Source: Terrabacter sp. MAHUQ-38 (GTDB lineage: Bacteria > Actinomycetota > Actinomycetes > Actinomycetales > Dermatophilaceae). Taken from it: a stretch of DNA of 64,000 bases. Both the position numbers and the translations under genes were made by a program. Position 1 is the stretch's first letter. Each line of letters starts with the position of its first letter. The notes beneath the pieces were generated by a model that saw only the letters and a list, made by a program, of their open reading frames with translations, had not been told where the DNA came from and did no database searches. Shown here piece by piece: positions 53,234 to 62,964 of the stretch. Where the stretch lies: assembly GCF_014518425.1 (NCBI RefSeq), contig NZ_JACVCU010000006.1:62001-126000 (forward strand), given 5' to 3'.

Positions 53234-54481
53234 TCAGCCGAGGACGCGGTCGAGGAAGGCGTTGCCGAAGGTGCGGTCCGGGTCCACCCGGTCGCGCAGG
53301 GCCCGGAAGTCCGACATCCGCGGGTACATCGGCTCCAGGTCGGCGGCCTCCGCGACGAAGCACTTGCCCCAGTGGGGTCTCGCCCCGAGCGGCAGCAGCG
53401 CCGCCTCGATGGCCGGCAGGACGGCATACACCCGCTCGACGTCGCGCAGCCACGTGAAGTGCACCCCGAGAACGTCGTGGCCGTATGCGCTGCTCAGCCA
53501 GTGCTCGTCGGCCGCGACGGTGCGCAGCTCGCAGACCTGCAGCACCGGGGCCATCCGCTCACCGAGGGCGCGGAGCCGCTCGATGGCGGTCAGCGCGTGC
53601 TCGCGTGGCAGGAGGTACTCGCTCTGCAGCTCCTCGCCGCGGCTCGGCGTGAACTCCATCCGGAAGTGCGGCAGCCGATCGAGCCACGGGCCGGGCAGGC
53701 CTCCCTGCTGCGTCACCGACTCGGTCGCACCGCCCTCGAGCATGTGCATCGTCGTCGTCGCCGCGAGGGCACCGAACAGCTCGGTGGGCGCGTCGTCGGC
53801 GCGGCTCTTGAGCCACACCTGCTCGATCCCGGCGTCGGTCCAGCGGGTGAAGAGGCTCACGCTGTAGGCGCTCTTCGTGATCGTCTCGAGCTCGCCGACC
53901 AGCGCGTCCCACGCGAGGCCGGTGTAGACGTCCTGGCGGACCTCGAAGGTGGGCTCGATGTCGAGCGTCACGGCCGTGACGACACCGAGCGCGCCGAGCG
54001 CCACGACGCTGCCGTCGAAGTCGGCGTCGCCTCGGCTGGTTTTGCGGATCTCGCCGTCAGAGCCCACGATGTCCAACGACGCGACGGACGTTGCGAGAGA
54101 GCCGTTCTCGACACCGGACCCGTGCGTCCCCGTCGCGACGGCGCCGGCGACCGAGATGTGCGGCAGCGACGCGAGGTTGGCCAGCGCCCAGCCCGCAGCC
54201 TGCAGCTGGGTCGCCACCTCGCCGTATGCCGCCCGGCCCGTGACGCGCGCCCTGCGGGTGCTTTCGTCGACGTCCACGGCGGTCGGGATGTCGGCGAGGG
54301 AGACCAGCACGCCGGCGTCGCTGTCCGTGATGTCGGTGAGGTCGGTGAACGAGTGGCGGGAGCCGAGCGCCCGCACCCGTGCCTCGCGCGCGACGACGTC
54401 CTGGAGCTCGTCGACAGACCGAGGCCGCTCGATGCGGGCCCGGTACGTGTGGTTGCCGGCCCAGTTCGTCTCGATGCTCAT
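53234..54481 (-). CDS. aldO: Alditol oxidase
   Basis: The 415-residue FAD enzyme of the VAO family oxidises polyols such as xylitol, sorbitol or arabitol at C1, producing H2O2 (EC 1.1.3.41). N-terminal NWAGN, RALGSRHSF with the covalent-FAD His43, and ANLASLPHISVAGAVATGTH are diagnostic. PHFRMEFTPSRGEELQSEYL and ARPHWGKCF are also those of Streptomyces AldO as I remember them. It follows the mmsB permease by 25 bases, so it is probably the last gene of the arabinose operon. No ribosome-binding site is obvious at the ATG. Confidence 0.88.
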   Translation of the reverse strand: MSIETNWAGNHTYRARIERPRSVDELQDVVAREARVRALGSRHSFTDLTDITDSDAGVLVSLADIPTAVDVDESTRRARVTGRAAYGEVATQLQAAGWALANLASLPHISVAGAVATGTHGSGVENGSLATSVASLDIVGSDGEIRKTSRGDADFDGSVVALGALGVVTAVTLDIEPTFEVRQDVYTGLAWDALVGELETITKSAYSVSLFTRWTDAGIEQVWLKSRADDAPTELFGALAATTTMHMLEGGATESVTQQGGLPGPWLDRLPHFRMEFTPSRGEELQSEYLLPREHALTAIERLRALGERMAPVLQVCELRTVAADEHWLSSAYGHDVLGVHFTWLRDVERVYAVLPAIEAALLPLGARPHWGKCFVAEAADLEPMYPRMSDFRALRDRVDPDRTFGNAFLDRVLG

Positions 54482-54506
54482 GAGCAGCAGTCTGGCTCGT
54501 GTCGTG

Positions 54507-55931
54507 TCATCTCGCGTCGGCGTCTTCGGCGCGGTCCGGCGGTGGCAGCTTCTGGACGCCCTCGGGCAGGTCGTCTCGATGCGTCCGGGCGACGTGCACC
54601 ACACCTGTCGGTGTGACGGTCTCGTCCGCTCGTACGGGGGTGGGGCTGGCGGGTCCGGGGGGTGTGCCGCGTCCGCGGGTGATCCCGTTGATGATCATCC
54701 CGATGAAGCTCGGGCGACCCTGGTACTTGGACAGGACGTCGAGGGCGACCGCTCCCAGGAGGACCAGCCCCTTGATGATCTGGACGTAGTTCGAGTCGAC
54801 GCTGAGGTTGGCCAGCCCGAGGTTGAGCACGCCCATCACGAGCCCGCCGACCATCGAGCCGGTGACCGTGCCGACACCGCCCGCCACCGCGGCTCCGCCG
54901 ACGAACACGGCGGCGATCGCGTCGAGCTCGAAGCCCACGCCGTCCTTGGGGTTCGCCGCGTTGAGGTAGGCGGTGAAGACCATGCCCGCGATCGCGGCCA
55001 GGAAGCCCATGTTGACCATCGCGAAGAGGTCGACGCGGCGGGTGTCGACCCCGGAGAGGCGGGCCGCGTTCGAGTTGCCGCCGACCGCGTAGATGTGGCG
55101 GCCGAGCACCGTGCGCTGCGTGATGTAGGTGTAGAGGACCACCAGCGCGCCGAGGATCAGGCCGACGACGGGCACACCCTTGTACGAGGCGAGGAGCAGC
55201 CCGAAGACGAGCATGAGGCCACAGATGACGACGAGCTTGAGCACGCTCAGCACCATCCGCGGCACGTCCATGCCGTACCTGCGAAGGTCCGCACGCTTGC
55301 GCAGCTCGAGGTAGACGATGACCGCGACGGCCAGGAGGGTCAGCACGAGCGTCGGGTTGTGGTACCCCGTGACGGGGCCCATCTCCGGGATGTACCCGTT
55401 GGCGATCTTCTGGAAGCTCTCCGGCACGGGGATCGACTCGGCGTTGAGGATGATGAGGTCCAGGCCACGGAAGAGGAGCATGCCCGCGAGCGTGACGATG
55501 AACGCGGGGATGCCGACGTAGGCGACCCAGAAGCCCTGCCAGATGCCGACGAGGATCCCGAGCGCCAGCCCGAGGAGGATCGCCGCAGGCCAGGGCAGGT
55601 CGAACTTCGCCATCGCCAGCGCGACCGTCGCCCCGACGAAGGCGCACACCGAGCCGACCGACAGGTCGATGTGACCGGCGATGATCACCATCACCATGCC
55701 GATCGCGAGGATGAGGATGTAACCGTTCTGGACGAGCAGCGACGTGACGTTGCGCGGCTGGAGGAAGAGCCCGTCGGTCAGGATCTGGAACATCGCCACG
55801 AGCAGCAGCAGGGCGATCATCATGCCGTACTGGCGGATGTTGCCACTGAGCGCGTTGCGGATGTCGCGGACGATGGACGTTCCTTCGCGGGCGCTCTGCC
55901 TGCCGGGTGCGGGGGCGGTCTCGATCGCCAT
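54507..55931 (-). CDS. mmsB: Multiple-monosaccharide ABC transporter permease
   Basis: The 474-residue membrane protein of the XylH/GguB class has about ten helices and DLSVGSVCAFVGATVALAM, VAYVGIPAFIVTLAGMLLFR and YAVGGNSNAARLSGVDTRRV with the EAA-like coupling loop. The C-terminal 55 residues are a soluble Pro/Thr/Arg-rich tail not usual for the family. It follows mmsA by one base. With MmsA and ChvE it imports L-arabinose or related sugars. Confidence 0.93.
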   Translation of the reverse strand: MAIETAPAPGRQSAREGTSIVRDIRNALSGNIRQYGMMIALLLLVAMFQILTDGLFLQPRNVTSLLVQNGYILILAIGMVMVIIAGHIDLSVGSVCAFVGATVALAMAKFDLPWPAAILLGLALGILVGIWQGFWVAYVGIPAFIVTLAGMLLFRGLDLIILNAESIPVPESFQKIANGYIPEMGPVTGYHNPTLVLTLLAVAVIVYLELRKRADLRRYGMDVPRMVLSVLKLVVICGLMLVFGLLLASYKGVPVVGLILGALVVLYTYITQRTVLGRHIYAVGGNSNAARLSGVDTRRVDLFAMVNMGFLAAIAGMVFTAYLNAANPKDGVGFELDAIAAVFVGGAAVAGGVGTVTGSMVGGLVMGVLNLGLANLSVDSNYVQIIKGLVLLGAVALDVLSKYQGRPSFIGMIINGITRGRGTPPGPASPTPVRADETVTPTGVVHVARTHRDDLPEGVQKLPPPDRAEDADAR

Positions 55932-55932
55932 C

Positions 55933-57468
55933 TCAGTCAGCCTTTCGCTGGGTCATGTATCGCATGAGTACTTCCTGGTTCGCCTGTTCCCGCGGGACAT
56001 CCGCGGTGATGACCCCTGCACTGAGTGTGTAGATGCGGTCGCAGAGCCCGAGCAGCTCGGGCAGCTCGGAGGAGATCACGAGGACGCCGCGCCCGCTGTC
56101 GGCGAGGCGGTTGATGATCTCGTAGATCTCGTACTTTGCACCGACGTCGATCCCCCGGGTCGGTTCGTCGAGGATCAGGACGTCGGGCTCGGTGAACATC
56201 CACTTTCCGAGGACCACCTTCTGCTGGTTGCCCCCGGAGAGCTTGGCGACCCCGGTCTCGATGGACGGCGTCTTGATGTTCATGCTCTTGCGGTAGCGCT
56301 CCGCGGCGAGGACCTCCTGCCGCTCGTCCACCGCGCCCGCGCGGCCCCTGATCGACTTCAGGCCTGCGGCCGTGATCGAGACCCGGATGGAGTCGAGCAG
56401 GTTGAGGCCCAGGCTCTTGCGGTCCTCGGTGACGTAGGCCAGTCCGCCGTCGATCGCACGCCTGACCGTGTTCGCCTGCAGCGTCGCGCCCTCCTTGACG
56501 AGCTCGCCGCTGATCTTGTGGCCGTAGGACTCGCCGAAGACGCTGCGGGCCAGCTCGGTGCGGCCCGCGCCCATGAGGCCGGCGAGGCCGACGATCTCAC
56601 CGCGGCGGACCGTGAGGTTGGCACCCTTGACGATGAGGCGTGCCACGTCCTGCGGGTGCGCCACGGTCCAGTCGCGGATCTCGAGCAGCACGTCGCCGAC
56701 GGTCGACTCGTGTGGCGGGAAACGATGGTCGAGGTCGCGGCCGACCATGCCACGGATGATGCGGTCCTCGTTCACCTCGCCGCGGCGGACATCGAGGGTC
56801 TCGATGGTGCGTCCGTCGCGGATGATGGTGATCGAGTCCGACACCTCCTCGATCTCCGCCAGCTTGTGGCTGATCATGATCGACGTGATCCCCTTGGCCT
56901 TGAGGCCGAGGAGCAGGTCGAGCAGGTGCCGGGAGTCGGTGTCGTTGAGGGCCGACGTCGGCTCGTCGAGGATGAGCAGCTTGACGTCCTTGGCCAGTGC
57001 CTTGGCGATCTCGACGAGCTGCTGCTTGCCGATGCCGATGTTCTTGATCTGCGTGTCCGGGTCCTCGTCCAGCCCCACCCGGGCGAACAGCTCCAGCGCG
57101 CGCTGGCGTGCGGCCAGCCAGTCGATCCTGCCGGCGGAGGCCTGCTCGTTGCCGAGGAAGAGGTTCTCGAGGATCGACAGCTCGGGGACGAGTGCCAGCT
57201 CCTGGTGGATGATGACGATGCCCGCGGCCTCGCTCTCGCGGATGCCCTTGAACTCGCAGAGCCGCCCGTCGAAGTGGATCTCGCCGGTGTACGTCCCGTG
57301 CGGGTACACGCCGGAGAGCACTTTCATCAGGGTCGACTTGCCGGCACCGTTCTCACCGCAGATGGAGTGGATCTCGCCGCGCTGCACCTCGAGGTTGACG
57401 TCGGACAACGCCTTCACTCCGGGGAACTCCTTGGTGATGGAGCGCATCGACAGGATCGTCGTGTTCAT
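55933..57468 (-). CDS. mmsA: Multiple-monosaccharide ABC transporter ATPase
   Basis: The 511-residue duplicated ATPase (two NBDs in one chain) has Walker [17 protein letters not shown] (N-half), [13 protein letters not shown] and [16 protein letters not shown]. In the C-half are [31 protein letters not shown] and [13 protein letters not shown]. This is the GguA/XylG class. I give the ATG at 57468; a GTG two codons upstream (57474) is also plausible. A strong hairpin separates it from chvE. Confidence 0.94.
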   Translation of the reverse strand: MNTTILSMRSITKEFPGVKALSDVNLEVQRGEIHSICGENGAGKSTLMKVLSGVYPHGTYTGEIHFDGRLCEFKGIRESEAAGIVIIHQELALVPELSILENLFLGNEQASAGRIDWLAARQRALELFARVGLDEDPDTQIKNIGIGKQQLVEIAKALAKDVKLLILDEPTSALNDTDSRHLLDLLLGLKAKGITSIMISHKLAEIEEVSDSITIIRDGRTIETLDVRRGEVNEDRIIRGMVGRDLDHRFPPHESTVGDVLLEIRDWTVAHPQDVARLIVKGANLTVRRGEIVGLAGLMGAGRTELARSVFGESYGHKISGELVKEGATLQANTVRRAIDGGLAYVTEDRKSLGLNLLDSIRVSITAAGLKSIRGRAGAVDERQEVLAAERYRKSMNIKTPSIETGVAKLSGGNQQKVVLGKWMFTEPDVLILDEPTRGIDVGAKYEIYEIINRLADSGRGVLVISSELPELLGLCDRIYTLSAGVITADVPREQANQEVLMRYMTQRKAD

Positions 57469-57500
57469 GGTCACTCGCGTTTCTCTCTCGATCCGAGAAG

Positions 57501-57543
57501 GCCCGGGTGCGGCGGGTGTGTCACCGCCCGCCGCACCACGGGC
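57501..57543 (-). terminator. Intercistronic hairpin between chvE and mmsA
   Basis: GGTGCGGCGGG (57506-57516) pairs with CCCGCCGCACC (57527-57537), extended by GCCCG/CGGGC with a bulged A: about 16 bp in total. It lies within the operon, between the binding-protein gene and the ATPase gene. It may reduce read-through or stabilise the 3' end of chvE mRNA, giving excess binding protein. Confidence 0.7.
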
Positions 57544-57554
57544 CAGGGGCTCGG

Positions 57555-58649
57555 CTACTTCAGCTGGTCGGCCGTGTAGTACTTCGCCTTGACCAGCACG
57601 TCCGTGACGTTGGCCTTGTCGACGGCAACCGGCTCCAGCAGCATGGTCGGAACGTTCTTGATGCCGTTGTTGTACGAGGTCGTGTCGTTGACGGTGACCG
57701 TCTTCTTCGTGTCGATCTCCTGGATCATCTTCACCGTGGCCTGGGCGAGGTCGCGGGTGTTCTTGAAGACCGTCGAGTACTGCTCGCCGGCGAGGATCGA
57801 CTTGACCGACTCGAGCTCCGCGTCCTGCCCCGTGACGACCGGGAGCGTCTTGCCGCCGCTGCCGTAGCCGCTGCCCTTGAGGGCCGCGATGATGCCGCGC
57901 GAGAGGCCGTCGTACGGCGAGAGCACGCCGTTGACGTCCTTCGTGGAGTACGCCTTCGTCAGGAGGTTCTCCATCCGCTTCTTCGCCACGGCGGCATCCC
58001 AGCGCAACGTCGCGACCGTCTTGAAGTCCGTCTCACCCGAGGCGATGACGAGGTCGCCGGAGTTGATCTTCGGCTTGAGCACCTCCATGGCGCCGTTGAA
58101 GAAGAAGGTCGCGTTGTTGTCGTCGGGCGACCCGGCGAAGAGCTCGACGTTCCACGGCTTCGGGGCGCCGCTCGCCTCGAGGCCCTTGAGGAGCGACTCG
58201 GCCTGCAGCTTCCCGACCTTCAGGTTGTCGAAGGTCGTGTAGTAGTCGACCGCGTTCGTGTCGCGCAGCAGCCGGTCGTAGGCGATGACCGGGATGCCGG
58301 CGTCCTTGGCCTCCTGGAGCGCACCCTTGAGGGCAGTGCCGTCGATCGAGGCCACGACCAGGATCTTGTTGTTCTTGGTCACCATGTCGTTGACCTGGCT
58401 GACCTGGGTCGGGATGTCGTCGTTGGCGTACTGGAGGTTGACCTTGTACCCCGCGGACTCGAGCTGCTGCTTGATGTAGTCGCCGTCCTTGATCCACCGC
58501 TCGGAGGTCTTCGTCGGCATCGCGACGCCGATCGTGCCCTTCTCGGTGGTACCGCCGGCCGCCACTGTCGGCTCGGTCTGGCGACCGCAGGCGCTCAGGC
58601 TGACAGCCAGTGCCCCCACGGCGATCGCCGCAACGGTTCTGCGAATCAC
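57555..58649 (-). CDS. chvE: Sugar-binding lipoprotein, ChvE type
   Basis: The 364-residue solute-binding protein has a signal peptide with lipobox LSAC (Cys21). [60 protein letters not shown] and [20 protein letters not shown] are standard for the ChvE/XylF group (periplasmic-binding fold type I). It binds arabinose, xylose or galactose. The GTG at 58649 has GGAG upstream. It leads the transporter set chvE-mmsA-mmsB. Confidence 0.93.
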   Translation of the reverse strand: MIRRTVAAIAVGALAVSLSACGRQTEPTVAAGGTTEKGTIGVAMPTKTSERWIKDGDYIKQQLESAGYKVNLQYANDDIPTQVSQVNDMVTKNNKILVVASIDGTALKGALQEAKDAGIPVIAYDRLLRDTNAVDYYTTFDNLKVGKLQAESLLKGLEASGAPKPWNVELFAGSPDDNNATFFFNGAMEVLKPKINSGDLVIASGETDFKTVATLRWDAAVAKKRMENLLTKAYSTKDVNGVLSPYDGLSRGIIAALKGSGYGSGGKTLPVVTGQDAELESVKSILAGEQYSTVFKNTRDLAQATVKMIQEIDTKKTVTVNDTTSYNNGIKNVPTMLLEPVAVDKANVTDVLVKAKYYTADQLK

Positions 58650-58668
58650 GGGTGTGCTCCATTTCTTC

Positions 58669-58679
58669 GGTTGTCAACC
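58669..58679. promoter_or_regulatory. Small palindrome GGTTGTCAACC near the chvE start
   Basis: An 11-base perfect palindrome with a central T lies 20 bases before the chvE start, inside the likely leader. It may be a regulator site. It is short enough to occur by chance. Confidence 0.3.
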
Positions 58680-58769
58680 TGCTCCGTTCGGCCGGTTGAT
58701 CGGGTGGTGCCGGCGTCGTGACCGCCGGCGGTGGGTCGCCGCCCTCGCCCGGGTCATCGACCCTGCGAG

Positions 58770-58777
58770 GAACGTTC
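58770..58777. promoter_or_regulatory. Possible LacI-family operator upstream of chvE
   Basis: GAACGTTC is a palindrome with central CG, as in many LacI/GalR operators. It is located about 120 bases upstream of the chvE start, in the araA-chvE spacer (58650-58914), which holds no gene. An identical string occurs at 39548-39555 near rpmG, so it is not unique to sugar genes. Confidence 0.35.
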
Positions 58778-58801
58778 GGGTGCGGCGGCCGACCGTGTCG
58801 T

Positions 58802-58907
58802 CCCCCGGCGGCTGCACTCGTGCGCCCACTGGTCTTGAGTTGTCTGAGCTTGCTGCATGCTCCCGACGGCGCAGGCGGTACGCGGTTGGCGCCCGCGCCG
58901 CCGGGGG
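58802..58907. repeat. Spaced 11-bp inverted repeat in the araA-chvE spacer
   Basis: CCCCCGGCGGC (58802-58812) and GCCGCCGGGGG (58897-58907) are perfect complements about 84 bases apart. They flank a sequence of lower GC content that could be the chvE promoter. Folding at that distance is speculative. Confidence 0.4.
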
Positions 58908-58914
58908 TCTTGGG

Positions 58915-60456
58915 TCAGAGGCGTGCGGCGAGGCGGTGGTAGGCCGCGCTCCAGCGCAGCTCCTGGCGCAGGCTCTCGGGTGTCGTGTCGGCGTCGATGA
59001 CGACGAGCTCGGTCGAGATCATCTCCGCGAGGTCGCGGAACTCCTCGGTGCCGATCGCGGTCGACAGGACCGTGTGGTGTGGGCCGCCGGACAGCAGCCA
59101 TGACTCGGCCGACGTCGAGAGGTTCGGGCGCGGCTCCCACACGGCGCAGGCGACGGGCAGCCGGGGCAGGTCCTCGTCGGGCTCGACGACGTCGATCTCG
59201 TTGAGGGTCAGGCGGAACCGGCCCCCGAGGTCGCTCATGCCGACGACCACGCCCGGCCCGGGGGCGGCCGTGAACTTCAGGCGCACCGGGTCCTCCCGGC
59301 CTCCGATGCCCAGCGGGTGGATCTCCAGGCTCGGTTGCCGGCTCGCGATCGTCGGGCACACCTCGAGCATGTGCGCGCCGAGGATCTTCTCCTCGCCCGG
59401 CACGAGGTGGTACGTGTAGTCCTCCATGAAGGATGTGCCGCCCGGCACTCCCTGGGCCATCGCCTTCGCGGTGCGCAGCAGCACCGAGGTCTTCCAGTCG
59501 CCCTCACCGCCGAAGCCGTAGCCGTCGGCCATCAGCCGCTGCACGGCCAGGCCGGGCAGCTGCCGCAGCCCGCCGAGGTCCTCGAAGTTCGTCGTGAACG
59601 CCCTGAAGCCGCCGTCGGTCAGGAACGCCCGCAGGCCTGCCTCGATCCGCGCGCCGTAGCGCAGCGACTCGTGCCGCTCGCCGCCGCGACGCAGCTCGGG
59701 CACGACGGCATACGTCTGCTCGTACTCGGCGACCAGCGTGTCGATCTCGGCGTCGGCCACCGCGTCGACGACCTCGACGAGGTCGTTGACGCCGTACGTG
59801 TTGACCGACACCCCGAACCGCAGCTGCGCCTCGACCTTGTCGCCCTCGGTGACCGCGACGTCGCGCATGTTGTCGCCGAACCGGGCCAGCCGCAGCGTGC
59901 GCAGCTCGGCCACGCCGGCGGCCGCGCGGCCCCAGGCGCCGATCCGCTCGACCACGGCCGGGTTGCTCACGTGCCCGGCGACGACCTTGCGAGCCACCCC
60001 GAGGCGTGCGCCGACGAACCCGAACTCCCGGTCACCGTGGGCGGCCTGGTTGAGGTTCATGAAGTCCATGTCGATCGTGGACCACGGCAGCTCGGCCCCG
60101 GCCTGCGTGTGCAGGTGCAGCATCGGCTTGCGCAGGGCGTCGAGCCCCGTGATCCACATCTTGGCCGGCGAGAACGTGTGCATCCACGTGATCACCCCGA
60201 TGCAGCCCGCCGACGCGTTCGCCTCCAGGACCGCCGCGTGGATGGCGGCCGCGTCGGCGAGGATCGGCTTCCATACGACCCGCGCGGGCAGCACGCCACT
60301 CGCGTCGATCTCCTTCGCGATCGCCTGCGACTGGTCGGCCACCTGCCGCAACGTCTCCTCGCCGTAGAGGTGCTGGCTGCCGGTGAGGAACCAGACCTCT
60401 CGCGCGGCGCCGCCGGCGTGGCCGGCCGTCGTTGCGGTCGTGGTGGTCGCGGTCAT
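58915..60456 (-). CDS. araA: L-arabinose isomerase
   Basis: It converts L-arabinose to L-ribulose (EC 5.3.1.4). The 513 residues are slightly longer than usual due to a Thr/Ala/Gly head. [68 protein letters not shown] and [20 protein letters not shown] are diagnostic and include catalytic Glu/His residues. The ATG has AAGGAG upstream. It follows araD in the operon. Confidence 0.97.
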   Translation of the reverse strand: MTATTTTATTAGHAGGAAREVWFLTGSQHLYGEETLRQVADQSQAIAKEIDASGVLPARVVWKPILADAAAIHAAVLEANASAGCIGVITWMHTFSPAKMWITGLDALRKPMLHLHTQAGAELPWSTIDMDFMNLNQAAHGDREFGFVGARLGVARKVVAGHVSNPAVVERIGAWGRAAAGVAELRTLRLARFGDNMRDVAVTEGDKVEAQLRFGVSVNTYGVNDLVEVVDAVADAEIDTLVAEYEQTYAVVPELRRGGERHESLRYGARIEAGLRAFLTDGGFRAFTTNFEDLGGLRQLPGLAVQRLMADGYGFGGEGDWKTSVLLRTAKAMAQGVPGGTSFMEDYTYHLVPGEEKILGAHMLEVCPTIASRQPSLEIHPLGIGGREDPVRLKFTAAPGPGVVVGMSDLGGRFRLTLNEIDVVEPDEDLPRLPVACAVWEPRPNLSTSAESWLLSGGPHHTVLSTAIGTEEFRDLAEMISTELVVIDADTTPESLRQELRWSAAYHRLAARL

Positions 60457-60526
60457 GATGGGTCTCCTTCGTGGGATCCGTTGTGGCGCAGTGCAACTGG
60501 CTGTTCGGGCTGGGCCCGGATGCCGG

Positions 60527-61204
60527 TCAGCGCTGGCCGTAGGCGTTCTGGTAGCGGTCGAAGAGCGAGTCGACGTCGGCCTGGTCGATGGGGATGGGGT
60601 TGCCGAGCTGGCGCGCGATGTGGACGGTGCGCGCGACGTCCTCGCACATGACGGCCGCCTTGACGGCCGAGCGGGCGTCCTTGCCGATGGTGAAGACCCC
60701 GTGGTTGCGCATGAGAACCGCGGCCGACCGGCTCGTCGTCAGGGTGTCGACGATGCCGCGCCCGATCGAGTCGTCGCCGATCAGGGCGAACGGCCCGACG
60801 GGGATCTCGCCGCCGAACTCGTCGGCCATCATCGTCAGCGCGCACGGGATCGCCTCGCCACGTGACGCCCAGGCGGTGGCGTACGTCGAATGGGTGTGCA
60901 CCACACCGCCGATGTGCGGCATGTGCCGGTAGACGTAGGCCTGCGCGTCGGTGTCGGACGACGGCGCGAGGTCGCCCTCGACGACGCGGCCCTGCAGGTC
61001 GCAGAGCACCATGTTCTCCGGCGTCAGGTCGTCGTACGAGACGCCGCTGGGCTTGATGACCATGAGGTCGTGGCCGGGCACCCGCGCGGACACGTTGCCG
61101 GCCGTCCAGATGACGAGCTGGTAGCGCGTCAGCTCGGCGTGCAGCGCGCACACCTCCTGCCGCAGCTTCGTGATGGTCGCGTTCACATCGATGGCGACGC
61201 TCAT
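60527..61204 (-). CDS. araD: L-ribulose-5-phosphate 4-epimerase
   Basis: It converts L-ribulose 5-phosphate to D-xylulose 5-phosphate (EC 5.1.3.4), which enters the pentose-phosphate pathway. The 225-residue class II aldolase-fold protein has [24 protein letters not shown] and [12 protein letters not shown] with zinc His103 and His105. His168 in LMRNHGVFT is the third ligand. The ATG overlaps the araB stop (ATGA). Confidence 0.96.
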   Translation of the reverse strand: MSVAIDVNATITKLRQEVCALHAELTRYQLVIWTAGNVSARVPGHDLMVIKPSGVSYDDLTPENMVLCDLQGRVVEGDLAPSSDTDAQAYVYRHMPHIGGVVHTHSTYATAWASRGEAIPCALTMMADEFGGEIPVGPFALIGDDSIGRGIVDTLTTSRSAAVLMRNHGVFTIGKDARSAVKAAVMCEDVARTVHIARQLGNPIPIDQADVDSLFDRYQNAYGQR

Positions 61205-62964
61205 GCCGCCTCACCGCCTTCGCTGGACTCCTGCTCGGGAGTCGTCGTGTCCGTCGCGTCGACGGAGCCGGACTTGCCTGCAATCGCCTTACGTCGCAGG
61301 GCCTTCAGCCGCTTCATGACGTCGTTGGCGCCGCGGCCGAAGTAGTCGTGCAGACACACGTACTCCTCGAACAGCGGGTCGTATGCCGTCGCGCCGGCCT
61401 CGTCGGGCACGAAGGCCGCGCGCTCCACCCGCCCCATGCTGGCGGCGGCCGTGGCGACGTCCGGGTAGGCACCCGCCGCCACCGCGGCGTGGATCGCCGA
61501 ACCGAGAGCCGGGCCCTGCGCGGAGCCGATGACCGAGAGGGGGAGCCGCGTCACGTCGGCATAGATCTGCATGAGGAGGCGGTTCTTCGCGAGACCGCCG
61601 GCGATGATGAGCTCGGTCACCGGCACGCCACTGTCGCGGAACGTCTCGAGGATGACGCGCGTGCCGAAGGCCGTCGACTCGAGCAGTGCCCGGTACACGT
61701 CCTCGGGGCGCGTGGCGAGGGTCTGCCCGACGACGGCGCCCGACAGCTCGTGGTCGACGAGGACGGAGCGGTTTCCGCTGTGCCAGTCGAGGGCGACGAG
61801 CCCGTGCTCCCCGACGGCCTGGGCCGCCGCCTTCTCGGTCAGCAGCTCGTGCGCCGAGAGCCCCCGACGGGAGGCCTCCTCGGCGTAGTCCGCCGGGAAC
61901 CCGGTGCGCGTGAACCACCCGAAGATGTCGCCGACGCCGGACTGGCCCGCCTCGTAGCCGTAGAGCCCCTCGATGATGCCGCCGTCGACGACACCGCACA
62001 TGCCCGGGACCTCTCGCAGCACGTCGCTGCTCATGACGTGGCACGTCGAGGTGCCCATGATCGCGACCATCTGCCCGGGCGCGGTCGCCTGCGCGGCCGG
62101 AGCGGTCACGTGCGCGTCGACGTTGCCGACGGCGACCGCGATGCCCTCGGGCAGGCCGGTCCACGCCGCCGCCTCGGCGGTCAGCCGTCCCGCGACCGAG
62201 CCGAGCTCACCGATCGGGTGGTCGAGCTTGTCGTCGACGAACGACTCGAAGTCGGGGTTGAGCGCTGCCAGGAACTCGCGCGACGGGTACGCCCCGTCCT
62301 GGCGGATGCCCTTGTAGCCGGCCGTGCACGCGTTGCGGACGTAGGTGCCGCACAGCTGCCACACGATCCAGTCGGCGGCCTCCACCCACCGCTCCGTGGC
62401 GGCATACACCTGGGGGTCCTCCTCGAGGACCTGCAGCGCCTTGGCGAACTCCCACTCGGAGCTGATCAGGCCGCCGTAGCGCGGCAGCCACGACTCGCCA
62501 CGCTCGGCCGCGAGCGCGTTGATCCGGTCGGCCTGACCCTGGGCGGCGTGGTGGCGCCACAGCTTGACCCAGGCGTGCGGACGGGCGGACCACTCGGGCA
62601 GCTCACACAGCGGCACGCCGTCAGCCGTCGTCGGGAGCACGGTGCACGCGGTGAAGTCGGTGGCGATGCCTATGACGTCGGCCGGGTCGATGCCGGCAGC
62701 GGCGACCGCCTCGGGCACCGCGTGGCGCAGCACGTCGCGGTAGTCCTGCGGCACCTGCAGCGCCCACTCGGGCGGGAGCGACGGGGTGTCCGAGGACGCT
62801 CCGGGCAGCCGGTCGGTTACGACCGCATGGCTGTACTCGTGGACTGCAGAACCGAGCTCGGCGCCGTCGGAGACGCGGACGACGAGGGCCCGCCCCGAGA
62901 GAGTCCCGTAGTCGACGCCGACGACGTACTGCGGCGGGTTGCCAACGGTGGCGGTCTCGGTCAT
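61201..62964 (-). CDS. araB: Ribulokinase
   Basis: It phosphorylates L-ribulose (EC 2.7.1.16). The 587-residue FGGY kinase has YVVGVDYGTLSGRALVVRVS at the N-terminus, IGIATDFTACTVLPT, AVAVGNVDAHVTAPAA and IIAGGLAKNRLLMQIYADVT. The length is in the family range; the C-terminus adds a short Gly/Ser/Glu tail. ATG overlaps the lacI stop. Confidence 0.96.
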   Translation of the reverse strand: MTETATVGNPPQYVVGVDYGTLSGRALVVRVSDGAELGSAVHEYSHAVVTDRLPGASSDTPSLPPEWALQVPQDYRDVLRHAVPEAVAAAGIDPADVIGIATDFTACTVLPTTADGVPLCELPEWSARPHAWVKLWRHHAAQGQADRINALAAERGESWLPRYGGLISSEWEFAKALQVLEEDPQVYAATERWVEAADWIVWQLCGTYVRNACTAGYKGIRQDGAYPSREFLAALNPDFESFVDDKLDHPIGELGSVAGRLTAEAAAWTGLPEGIAVAVGNVDAHVTAPAAQATAPGQMVAIMGTSTCHVMSSDVLREVPGMCGVVDGGIIEGLYGYEAGQSGVGDIFGWFTRTGFPADYAEEASRRGLSAHELLTEKAAAQAVGEHGLVALDWHSGNRSVLVDHELSGAVVGQTLATRPEDVYRALLESTAFGTRVILETFRDSGVPVTELIIAGGLAKNRLLMQIYADVTRLPLSVIGSAQGPALGSAIHAAVAAGAYPDVATAAASMGRVERAAFVPDEAGATAYDPLFEEYVCLHDYFGRGANDVMKRLKALRRKAIAGKSGSVDATDTTTPEQESSEGGEAA

